This document shows positions 36,394 to 44,286 of a DNA stretch of 64,000 bases, piece after piece (the first letter of the stretch is position 1; each line of letters opens with the position of its first letter). Source of the DNA: Prevotella melaninogenica (GTDB lineage Bacteria > Bacteroidota > Bacteroidia > Bacteroidales > Bacteroidaceae); contig NZ_AP018050.1 of assembly GCF_003609775.1 (NCBI RefSeq), forward strand, positions 992,001 through 1,056,000. The letters run 5' to 3'. Below the pieces are notes generated by a model, which worked only from the letters and a program-made list of their open reading frames with translations, had not been told where the DNA came from and did not search any database. The translations under genes were made by a program, and so were the position numbers.

Positions 36394-37044
36394 TTACACC
36401 TGCTGTGATTGATTATTATCGTTCTTCTTTCTCTTGATATACCATTTAATAAGGAAATAAAGGCATGCGAGAATAACCAAAATAATCAAGCCGAACTTGA
36501 TATACTCTCCATACTCTAAAATCTTCTCTTCGAGTTGATCTTCTGGTACAAAAGAGTGCATATAATGTCCTAAGAAGGCAAGGATACTATGCCAAGAAGC
36601 AGCACCTATCGTTGTATAAAGTAAGAACTTCCAATAATTCATCTTTGCCAATCCTGCTGGAATAGAGATGAGATGGCGTATACCTGGTAAGAGACGGCCT
36701 GTGATAGTAGCCACCATACCATGGTCATCAAAGTATTTCTCACTCTTTTCAACCTTTTCTTGATTCAACAAGCATAGGTGTCCCCATTTACTATTAGCAA
36801 ATTTATAGATGATTGGGCGTCCCAGATACCATCCCGCAAGATAGTTAATAGATGCACCAACGTCTGCTCCTAAAGTGGAGAAAAGAATTACCAGCCATAT
36901 ATCAAGGTTGCCAGCAGCAGCATGATAAGCAGCAGGGGCAACAACTAATTCTGATGGTACAGGGATAACTGTACTTTCAAGAAGCATCAAAAAGAAGATG
37001 GTGCCATAGTTGAGATGTCCGAGCATGGATGTGATAAAACTCAT
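36394..37044 (-). CDS. DedA family membrane protein
   Basis: 216 residues with several hydrophobic segments. Typical DedA/VTT features: FFLMLLESTVIPVPSELVVA, LGADVGASINYLAGWYLGRP and the motif TGRLLPGIRHLISIPAGLAK. These proteins act in lipid (undecaprenyl-phosphate or phosphatidylethanolamine) scrambling and envelope homeostasis. The basic cytoplasmic C-terminus ends KRKKNDNNQSQQV. It lies 28 nt after the TPR gene and 36 nt before the sigma gene, in one operon. Confidence 0.9.
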   Translation of the reverse strand: MSFITSMLGHLNYGTIFFLMLLESTVIPVPSELVVAPAAYHAAAGNLDIWLVILFSTLGADVGASINYLAGWYLGRPIIYKFANSKWGHLCLLNQEKVEKSEKYFDDHGMVATITGRLLPGIRHLISIPAGLAKMNYWKFLLYTTIGAASWHSILAFLGHYMHSFVPEDQLEEKILEYGEYIKFGLIILVILACLYFLIKWYIKRKKNDNNQSQQV

Positions 37045-37072
37045 AATGATATGTTATTAATTATAATTCAAC

Positions 37073-38269
37073 TTATTTTAAAATACGAATGTTGGGGTAG
37101 TCCTGAGGGCTTGTACCTTCTGGATAAAGGTCTGATAGCATCATAATACTCTCCTCTGGATTTCTTTTAACGGCTTGTTGCACGTATATCTTGAATTCTT
37201 TTTTTAGTTTTAATTCATAGCAACAACGTGCAAGGTAAGCAAAACCAATGTCCCAGTCGTCATCCATTTCAGGCAATAACGTACTAAAGATATTATAAGC
37301 ATATTCTACATACCCATTGTCAAAGGTTGAAATACCAATGTGGATGAGTGTTAGACTCTTACTCTTTGTTTCTGCTAATGCCAAATGATAATAACGTTGC
37401 GCTTCTGAAGCATTGCCCTGCATGAGATGTATATGTCCGATGGTAACATCAACGACAGTTGTATCTTGATTATGGCAGAGTTTCTTATAACGCTCGTAAT
37501 ATTTCAGCGCCTCCTCATAATTACCAAGTGAAAAGAGTCCGTTTGCCTTGTTGAGGATAGCTTCTTCATCATCAGGATTGATAGCAATAGAGTATTCACT
37601 TGATGTGATAGAATCCTTAATGTCATTTCTTAAAAGCTGAGTCTGAGCTAACTGATTCCAGTAAGGACCAGAATATGGGTTGGTATCAAGTAACTCATTG
37701 AGGATCGACTCACTCTCTTTATACTTCCCATGATTTTTGAGAACACGTGCACGAAGTTCCTTGTAGTCGTTGTCTTCCGTCTTTGTTGAGCGGCTTAACC
37801 ACTTCTCTACATATTCAGTTTCCTCATAATCAGAAAAGAGGGCTGCAACATCAAGGACGTAATCCTCACGGTCTTCTTGTGAAATAATCGCGTCGTACTG
37901 GCTTTGAAGGAAGTCATCAGCTTCTGCAGCCTTGTTGTCAACAATCATAATTTCAGCCTTAAGATAGAGATAATCTAAATCAGTCTTATCGACAATCATC
38001 TCTGCAATCTCGTCAGCAAGTTGTGGGTCATCGTTGCAGAATAGTGCCAAACGTGCCTTGAAAGAAAGTGGAATAGTGGCTGTCGGATACATGTGAATAG
38101 CATAGTCTACAGCCTCTAAAGCCTTGTTATCCTCACCAATATAGTGGTAATACTCAGCAACATCAGTTAGTTCCTCAGGGTCGAGGAACTCGCTGATGTT
38201 GTCTTCCTGCAATTCTTCATATCTTCGAAGTAACTGCTTGAATTTATCACTTTGATAGTATATATCCAA
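37073..38269 (-). CDS. Tetratricopeptide-repeat protein
   Basis: 398 residues of repeated helix pairs: GEDNKALEAVDYAIHMYPTA, GNYEEALKYYERYKKLCHNQ, GNASEAQRYYHLALAETKSK and YELKLKKEFKIYVQQAVKRN. No signal peptide, so cytoplasmic. TPR arrays serve as protein-protein scaffolds; no partner is apparent. It begins 17 nt after the glnS stop, so it is almost certainly co-transcribed with glnS. Confidence 0.85.
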   Translation of the reverse strand: MDIYYQSDKFKQLLRRYEELQEDNISEFLDPEELTDVAEYYHYIGEDNKALEAVDYAIHMYPTATIPLSFKARLALFCNDDPQLADEIAEMIVDKTDLDYLYLKAEIMIVDNKAAEADDFLQSQYDAIISQEDREDYVLDVAALFSDYEETEYVEKWLSRSTKTEDNDYKELRARVLKNHGKYKESESILNELLDTNPYSGPYWNQLAQTQLLRNDIKDSITSSEYSIAINPDDEEAILNKANGLFSLGNYEEALKYYERYKKLCHNQDTTVVDVTIGHIHLMQGNASEAQRYYHLALAETKSKSLTLIHIGISTFDNGYVEYAYNIFSTLLPEMDDDWDIGFAYLARCCYELKLKKEFKIYVQQAVKRNPEESIMMLSDLYPEGTSPQDYPNIRILK

Positions 38270-38286
38270 ATCTAACTTTACTTTAG

Positions 38287-40005
38287 TTATGCTTTGGCCT
38301 TCTTAGCCCAAGTATCCTTCAAACCAACAGTCTTGTTGAACACGAGGTGGTCGGCTGTTGTATCTGGGTCAAGCATGAAATAACCAGTACGCTGGAACTG
38401 TAAGTAATCTCCAGGCTTCTTCTCTGCGAGATACTGCTCAACGTAGCACTCGGTGCGTACGGTAAGACTCTCTGGGTTGAGAAGTTCACGGAAATCACGT
38501 TCGTCAGCAGCAGGATTCTCAACATTGAACAAACGGTCGTATTCACGTACCTCAGCCTTTAAGCAATGGTCTGCACTAACCCAGTGGAGAGTACCCTTCA
38601 CCTTACGGTCAGCACCCTGCATACCACTCTTGCTCTCTGCATCGTATTCTGCTTGAATCTCAATGATATTGCCCTCAGCATCCTTAGTACAGCCAGTACA
38701 TTTAACAATGTAGGCATTCTTCAATCTTACTTCCTTACCTGGAGACATACGGAAGAACTTCTTTGGTGCATCCTCCATAAAGTCAGCACGTTCAATCCAA
38801 AGATTCTTTGAGAAGGTGATAGTGTGTGAACCATCAGCCTCATTCTCTGGGTTGTTGATAGCTTCCATTTCCTCTGTCATACCTTCAGGATAGTTGGTAA
38901 TAACAAGCTTTACAGGGTCGAGCACTGCGCTAACACGTGTTGCCTTCTTATTCAAGTCATCACGTACAGCAGCCTCCAACAATGCTACGTCATTGAGTGC
39001 ATCAAACTTGGTATAGCCAATAGAATCAATGAAGTTACGGATAGATTCTGGAGAATAACCACGACGACGCATACCGCAGAGAGTAGGCATACGTGGGTCA
39101 TCCCAGCCCTTAACGAGATTTTCATCAACCAAAGTGTGAAGCTTACGCTTTGACATTACTGTATAAGTAAGGTTCAAACGGTTGAATTCAATCTGTCGTG
39201 GACGGTTATCAGTCAAGTTGTCATCTGTGCCATCACTTTCCTTTAAGAAGTCAATTAACTTATCATAGAGAGGGCGATGAGGAACAAACTCGAGTGTACA
39301 GATAGAGTGGGTAACACCCTCAAAGTAGTCGCTTTGTCCGTGCGCAAAGTCATACATTGGATAGCAATGCCACTTTGTACCTGTGCGATGGTGTGGAATC
39401 TGAATGATTCGATATATGATAGGATCACGGAAGTGCATGTTAGGATTAGCCATATCCAGCTTTGCACGAAGTACCATGCTTCCCTCAACAGCCTCTGGTG
39501 TGTTCATCTGCTCAAACAGAGCAAGGCTCTCCTCTATAGGGCGATCACGATAAGGTGATGCTGTACCAGGAGTTGTTGGTGTACCTTTCTGTATTGCAAT
39601 CTGCTCAGAAGTCTGCTCGTCAACGTACGCCAAGCCCTTCTTAATCATCCATACAGCAAAGTCCCACAACTTCTCGAAGTAATCACTTGCATAATAAATG
39701 TTACCCCATTTGAATCCAAGCCAGCTAATATCATGAAGAATGTTCTCTACATACTCATTATTCTCTTTGCTTGGATTTGTATCATCAAAGCGAAGATTAC
39801 AGATACCCTTATAATCCTCAGCTACACCAAAGTCCATGCAAATCGCTTTTGCATGACCAATATGGAGATAGCCATTTGGCTCTGGCGGGAAACGTGTCTG
39901 AATACGTCCTCCGTTTTTACCCTTTGCGAGGTCTTCCTCTACCAGTTGTTCAACGAAGCTCAAGCTACGCTTCTCCTCATTGGTGTTGTTCTCTATCGTA
40001 GTCAT
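38287..40005 (-). CDS. glnS: Glutaminyl-tRNA synthetase
   Basis: 572 residues, class I. HIGH-type motif PPEPNGYLHIGHAKAICMDF near residue 43 and KMSKS-type VMSKRKL near residue 285 are present, with the beta-barrel anticodon-binding C-terminal half. Full length for bacterial GlnRS. It is the first gene of a minus-strand operon with TPR, dedA and sigma genes. A TAACTTTGC box lies at about 40026-40034 on the minus strand. Confidence 0.96.
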   Translation of the reverse strand: MTTIENNTNEEKRSLSFVEQLVEEDLAKGKNGGRIQTRFPPEPNGYLHIGHAKAICMDFGVAEDYKGICNLRFDDTNPSKENNEYVENILHDISWLGFKWGNIYYASDYFEKLWDFAVWMIKKGLAYVDEQTSEQIAIQKGTPTTPGTASPYRDRPIEESLALFEQMNTPEAVEGSMVLRAKLDMANPNMHFRDPIIYRIIQIPHHRTGTKWHCYPMYDFAHGQSDYFEGVTHSICTLEFVPHRPLYDKLIDFLKESDGTDDNLTDNRPRQIEFNRLNLTYTVMSKRKLHTLVDENLVKGWDDPRMPTLCGMRRRGYSPESIRNFIDSIGYTKFDALNDVALLEAAVRDDLNKKATRVSAVLDPVKLVITNYPEGMTEEMEAINNPENEADGSHTITFSKNLWIERADFMEDAPKKFFRMSPGKEVRLKNAYIVKCTGCTKDAEGNIIEIQAEYDAESKSGMQGADRKVKGTLHWVSADHCLKAEVREYDRLFNVENPAADERDFRELLNPESLTVRTECYVEQYLAEKKPGDYLQFQRTGYFMLDPDTTADHLVFNKTVGLKDTWAKKAKA

Positions 40006-40290
40006 ATTTTCCTATTTATTATTATGCTGCAAAGTTACTTATTTTTTCTCGTTTTTGATGCACTTTATTATAAATAATGGTGTATATTCTTTTATGCAGT
40101 TTGAAAAGAACTTTATAAAATGATTCTTGAGTGATGCTTTGAAAGGTTTATTGCAGATTCTGTAACGAAATAAAACCATTTTTCTTTATCTTTTTCAAGT
40201 GTTTAATAAAAGTGAATATGACAGCCTGTCAGTGATAGGTGTATATGAGATAACAAATGTTTTGTTTTTGATAAAAAAGTTGCATAAAAG

Positions 40291-40322
40291 TTTGCACATA
40301 TAAAAATAATGCCCTATCTTTG
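40291..40322 (+). promoter_or_regulatory. Strong consensus promoter of candidate small RNA
   Basis: TTTG (40291-40294), exactly 20 bp, then TATCTTTG (40315-40322). No ORF starts downstream before a terminator. Confidence 0.8.
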
Positions 40323-40328
40323 CAAACG

Positions 40329-40420
40329 TTATCCTGAATACAATCTTTTTACCTTAAAGAAACTAATACCTATTGAGATTGAATGCCCATCGCTGTGAAG
40401 CGTAGGGCATTTTTATTTTT
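40329..40420 (+). ncRNA. Candidate small RNA of about 92 nt
   Basis: Starts about 7 nt after an ideal promoter and ends in an intrinsic terminator whose stem (AATGCCC with GGGCATT) has an inner CGCT-GTGA-AGCG hairpin with a GNRA tetraloop, then TTTTTATTTTT. It contains no ORF of note and is in the 753-bp glnS-mntH gap. It could be a trans-acting sRNA; a cis-regulatory role for mntH is unlikely because the terminator ends before the mntH promoter. No Rfam family could be assigned by eye. Confidence 0.72.
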
Positions 40421-40733
40421 AGTAATTTTGAGGTGTCGTATTTTTATTTACAATATTCACTTTATGCGTTTTAGTTATCTTAAAATTAATATTATATTTT
40501 TCTTTATAGTTCATTTAAGTGTATTTCTAATTTATACTTAGGTGTAATTATGACGATTCAAAGTGTATTTTAACGCTTAGTACCAATCTTTTATTATTCG
40601 TTTTATTAGAGAATAGTATATGGTAATATTATACATTTAGTTTGAAACGAACTTTCCTTAAATCCACCTACCTACTTGTTTGTATTTTTTTTAATATTTT
40701 CTTATTATCTTGTAGTTTGTCGTATAGATATTG
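40421..40733. other. Intergenic, no recognisable feature
   Basis: AT-rich 313 bp between the small-RNA terminator and the mntH promoter box; I see no ORF, hairpin, or metal-binding riboswitch here. Confidence 0.6.
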
Positions 40734-40741
40734 TAACTTTG
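40734..40741 (+). promoter_or_regulatory. -7 box of the Nramp gene promoter (TAACTTTG)
   Basis: TAACTTTGC 17 bp before the ATG at 40759; short leader. Confidence 0.55.
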
Positions 40742-40758
40742 CATAAAACTGGAACAAA

Positions 40759-42021
40759 ATGAAGAATATATTTAAAGAACTACGACGTAAGGACCACCCG
40801 CGTGTGCTGGGTGCCTTAGATATATTTAAGTTTATTGGTCCCGGACTTTTGGTGACCGTAGGTTTTATTGACCCTGGTAACTGGGCAAGTAACTTTGCTG
40901 CTGGTTCTGAGTATGGCTACGCTTTGTTATGGGTAGTAACCCTTTCGACGATTATGCTTATTGCTTTACAGCATAATGTTGCCCATCTTGGAATTGTGAC
41001 AGGACTCTGTCTTAGTGAGGCTGCTGTTAAGTATGCACCCAAGTGGATAGGTCGTCCTATTATTTTGAGTGCTATTCTTGCCAGTATCTCTACCTCTTTA
41101 GCTGAGATTCTCGGTGGTGCTATTGCGCTACAAATGCTCTTTGGTATAAGTATTCCAACGGGTTCTGTCTTAACAACTGTAGCCGTGTTGATTATGCTGT
41201 TTACGAATAGCTATAAGAAGATGGAGCGTGCTATTATTGGCTTTGTGTCAATGATAGGTCTTTCGTTTGTCTATGAACTCTTTCTTGTTGACATTCATTG
41301 GCCTGCAGCTATTGAAGGTGCTTTCGTTCCGACAGTTCCACAAGGTTCTCTTTTGATTATCATGAGCGTGTTAGGAGCTGTTGTGATGCCTCATAACCTT
41401 TTCCTTCACTCAGAGATTGTACAGAGCCGTGAGATTAATTTGGAGGGTGACGAGCGTATCCAGCACATGTTGAAGTATGAGTTTGTCGATACACTTTTCT
41501 CAATGATTGTGGGTTGGGCTATTAACTCTGCGATGATTCTTTTGGCAGCAAGTACATTCTTCTCTCATGGTCAGCACGTAGATGAACTTTCTCAAGCGCA
41601 AGCAATGTTACAACCGCTGTTGGGTAATAATGCAGCGAATATATTTGCAATTGCCTTGCTTTTAGCTGGTATTTCAAGTACGATAACCAGTGGAATGGCT
41701 GCGGGTAGTATCTTCTCAGGACTTTTTGGTGAGTCATATAATGCGAAAGATGCACACTCTATCGTTGGTATTGTTCTCTCATTGGGTATTGCCCTTCTGC
41801 TGATATTCTTTATTGGTGACCCATTTAAGGGGCTGATTATATCACAGATGTTTTTATCTGTTCAACTTCCTTTCACCGTCTTCTTACAAGTTGGTTTGAC
41901 ATCTTCTAAGCGTGTGATGGGTAAATATGCCAACACGAAGTTGAATATGCTCTTCCTTTATTCATTAGCGGGTATCGTCACCTTACTTAATATATGGCTC
42001 TTAATAGAGAGTATATCATAG
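40759..42021 (+). CDS. mntH: Nramp family divalent metal transporter (MntH-like)
   Basis: 420 residues, about 11 transmembrane segments. Characteristic DPGNWASNFAAGSEYGYAL (metal-site DPGN, residues 41-44), MPHNLFLHSEIVQSR (second metal motif) and an inverted-repeat fold. It imports Mn2+ or Fe2+ with protons. No regulator such as MntR or Fur gene is adjacent. Followed by a family-2 array that contains its probable terminator. Confidence 0.93.
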   Translation: MKNIFKELRRKDHPRVLGALDIFKFIGPGLLVTVGFIDPGNWASNFAAGSEYGYALLWVVTLSTIMLIALQHNVAHLGIVTGLCLSEAAVKYAPKWIGRPIILSAILASISTSLAEILGGAIALQMLFGISIPTGSVLTTVAVLIMLFTNSYKKMERAIIGFVSMIGLSFVYELFLVDIHWPAAIEGAFVPTVPQGSLLIIMSVLGAVVMPHNLFLHSEIVQSREINLEGDERIQHMLKYEFVDTLFSMIVGWAINSAMILLAASTFFSHGQHVDELSQAQAMLQPLLGNNAANIFAIALLLAGISSTITSGMAAGSIFSGLFGESYNAKDAHSIVGIVLSLGIALLLIFFIGDPFKGLIISQMFLSVQLPFTVFLQVGLTSSKRVMGKYANTKLNMLFLYSLAGIVTLLNIWLLIESIS

Positions 42022-42096
42022 TGGCTGCATCTTGTAAGATGGGTTAGGATAAGAGTAGACTTGTGCTTTGTAAAATAAATTCACATTGTGTAAATT

Positions 42097-42206
42097 AATA
42101 GATGCTTAATTGCGTTTCAATTGGGCGTTAATTGAGATCTAAAAGGGCGTTAGTTGGCATGCAACTAACGCCCTTTTGCAATGCAGTTAAGCACCTTTTG
42201 CAATGT
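42097..42206. repeat. 22-bp-period array, family 2, locus H, with terminator hairpin
   Basis: Five units starting at 42097, 42119, 42141, 42163 and 42185. Units 3 and 4 form a near-perfect palindrome: AAAAGGGCGTTAGTT (42141-42155), 7-nt centre, AACTAACGCCCTTTT (42163-42177), which ends in TTTT and can terminate mntH. The 42022-42441 gap otherwise holds only the minus-strand terminator of the next gene. Confidence 0.85.
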
Positions 42207-42380
42207 GTTTTTGCAACTGTTTGATTCTCTGAAAGTTATAGGTGTGATTTTTCTTGGTACTTTTAAGGTAAAAGTAACTTCTTTTCTCTTTCTTTGTGTA
42301 ATGATTTTTCAAAGTGGCTATTTGTGCTTTACTCCTATAAAAAGCCAACTTCTGCGGGTTAATCCTACATTATATAATAT

Positions 42381-42419
42381 AAAAAAGACGGGAATGATAC
42401 GACCATATCATTCCCGTCT
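42381..42419 (-). terminator. Intrinsic terminator (minus strand)
   Basis: GACGGGAATGATA pairs with TATCATTCCCGTC over 6 nt; on the minus strand it is followed by TTTTTT. It lies 22 bp after the 42442 stop. Confidence 0.88.
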
Positions 42420-42441
42420 ATTATGTTATTTGCTATTAATC

Positions 42442-42663
42442 TTAGATAGACTTGTAGCCGTTCGTACTGTTATGTGCAAGCAAGTCTTTCAGATTAAGTT
42501 CTCTACCACCATGTGCTTCGTAAGCTTCTCTCATTTCTTCCTCGCCCTCAGCCTCTTCTTCAGAGTGAACGAAAGTAACGCACTTGTTTTTAAGTTCTGC
42601 GACTACCCAGCCAATCAGTGCGATGATAAGCAGTGCAATCAGTCCTGTCATTGGAGTTATCAT
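42442..42663 (-). CDS. Small membrane protein, function unknown
   Basis: 73 residues. One N-terminal transmembrane helix (TGLIALLIIALIGWVVAELK, about 6-25) and an acidic cytoplasmic tail (SEEEAEGEEEMREAYEAHGG). It has its own terminator and its own frame on the minus strand, which supports a real gene. No similarity recognised. Confidence 0.65.
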   Translation of the reverse strand: MITPMTGLIALLIIALIGWVVAELKNKCVTFVHSEEEAEGEEEMREAYEAHGGRELNLKDLLAHNSTNGYKSI

Positions 42664-42783
42664 AATTGATTTGTTTTTTATTTATGATGCAAAATTACAT
42701 TAAGTTTCGGAAAGCACCAAATAATCTCTAAGTTTTCAGTAACTTTGCAGTAAATATAACTGTATAAAGTTAATAAGAACAAG

Positions 42784-43431
42784 ATGACAAGAAAAGAAAG
42801 ATATGATTATGCACTGAGTTATTTTCGCAAGAATGTTGGGCATGTTTCGACTGAGCTAAATTTTGGTTCAGCATTCCAACTTCTTTGTGCGACACTCCTT
42901 TCTGCTCAGTGTACGGATAAGCGAATTAATGCAATTACACCAGAGTTGTTTCGTCATTATCCCGATGCGAAGGCGATGGCAGAGGCTACTGCTGATGAGA
43001 TATTTGAATATGTAAAGAGTGTTTCTTACCCAAATTCAAAGGCAAAGCATCTGGTTGAGATGTCGAAGATATTGGTTGAGAAGTTTGATGGTGAGGTGCC
43101 TTCAGACCCTAATGCACTTGTTACGCTTCCGGGAGTAGGGCGTAAAACGGCAAATGTTATTCAAGCAGTGTGGTTTGGTAAGCCAACACTTGCGGTTGAT
43201 ACGCATGTCTACCGTGTCAGTCATCGTTTGGGTCTGGTTCCTTCAACAGCAAATACCCCTCGTAAAGTTGAGGATTATCTGATGAAGAATATCCCTACAG
43301 AGGAGGTCTCTGATGCACATCATTGGATATTGCTTCACGGCCGTTATGTTTGCAAGAGTGCTAAGCCTGATTGCGAGCATTGCCCCTTTGATGATATATG
43401 TCCAAAGTTGTTGGAGAATAGTAAGTTATAA
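42784..43431 (+). CDS. nth: Endonuclease III
   Basis: 215 residues. DNA glycosylase/AP lyase with FGSAFQLLCATLLSAQCTDK, the helix-hairpin-helix LPGVGRKTANVI with catalytic lysine context, the catalytic aspartate in AVDTHVYRVSHRLGL, and a C-terminal [4Fe-4S] loop CKSAKPDCEHCPFDDIC (C-x6-C-x2-C-x5-C). Removes oxidised pyrimidines in base excision repair. A DUF2461 gene follows after 48 nt. Confidence 0.96.
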   Translation: MTRKERYDYALSYFRKNVGHVSTELNFGSAFQLLCATLLSAQCTDKRINAITPELFRHYPDAKAMAEATADEIFEYVKSVSYPNSKAKHLVEMSKILVEKFDGEVPSDPNALVTLPGVGRKTANVIQAVWFGKPTLAVDTHVYRVSHRLGLVPSTANTPRKVEDYLMKNIPTEEVSDAHHWILLHGRYVCKSAKPDCEHCPFDDICPKLLENSKL

Positions 43432-43479
43432 AAAGTCCCCAAAAGGTAAAGGATAAAAAGGATATAATATAGGAAGAAT

Positions 43480-44190
43480 ATGAATACAAAGAAGATAATG
43501 CACTTTCTGAAAGGTATTGCTGCGAACAATAATAAGCAATGGTTTCAGGAGCATAAGGCTGAATACGATGAGGTGAAGGCTGATTTTGAGAACGGAGTTG
43601 ACCAAATAATATCTTGTTTGGCAACCTTTGATGATGAGGTTTCACACTTGACGGCAAAGGATTGTACCTATCGTTTTTACCGTGACGTTCGTTTCTCACC
43701 TGATAAAAGTCCGTATAAACGCCACTTGGGTGCATACATTTGTGCACGTGGTAGAAAAGCGTTGCGTGGCGGTTATTATATACATCTTCAACCAGGTAAC
43801 TGCTTAGTAGCTGTTGGCTGCTATTGGTTGCCTACGAATATATTGACTTCATGCCGCAATGAAATTATGGCGAATGTTGATGAATGGCTCAAGCATGTAG
43901 AGAATGAGGAGTTCATCAATTTGTTTGGACGACCCAATGAGGGTGAATGGACAGACGATAAAGTCAGTAAAAAAGGCTTTGGACTTGCTTCCTTAAAGAC
44001 GGTTCCAAAGGGATTTCCAAAGGATTATGAGCATCTTCAGTATCTTCGAATGAAGGATTACTGCTGTTGGGTTAAAGTTGCTGATGATTTCTTCGAGGGC
44101 GATGGTTGGATTGAGCAGTTAGAACATATCTTCAAGACGGGTAAGCCTATGATGGACTTTATTAATAATGTGGTAGATGATTATGAATAG
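43480..44190 (+). CDS. DUF2461 family protein
   Basis: 236 residues. LKGIAANNNKQWFQEHKAEY at the start, CTYRFYRDVRFSPDKSPYKR and ARGRKALRGGYYIHLQPGNC are the landmarks of DUF2461 (TIGR02453), widespread, with no established biochemical function. Cytoplasmic. Probably co-transcribed with nth. Intrinsic terminator at 44207. Confidence 0.9.
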   Translation: MNTKKIMHFLKGIAANNNKQWFQEHKAEYDEVKADFENGVDQIISCLATFDDEVSHLTAKDCTYRFYRDVRFSPDKSPYKRHLGAYICARGRKALRGGYYIHLQPGNCLVAVGCYWLPTNILTSCRNEIMANVDEWLKHVENEEFINLFGRPNEGEWTDDKVSKKGFGLASLKTVPKGFPKDYEHLQYLRMKDYCCWVKVADDFFEGDGWIEQLEHIFKTGKPMMDFINNVVDDYE

Positions 44191-44206
44191 AAACAAATAA
44201 AAGAGG

Positions 44207-44235
44207 AATGCGAAGGCATTCCTCTTTGTTTCTAT
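44207..44235 (+). terminator. Terminator after the DUF2461 gene
   Basis: AAAGAGGAATGC, loop GAAG, GCATTCCTCTTT, then GTTTCTATTTTT. A second stem (TTGGCTAAT with ATTAGCCAA, 44251-44274) next to the valS 3' end may act for the minus strand. Confidence 0.8.
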
Positions 44236-44286
44236 TTTTACTAAAACTCCTTGGCTAATTAATGTATTAGCCAAAGAGATAATAGA

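Noticed and set aside
40329..40758. Manganese riboswitch upstream of mntH
   Set aside because: No yybP-ykoY-type consensus is visible, and the structured element terminates before the mntH promoter.
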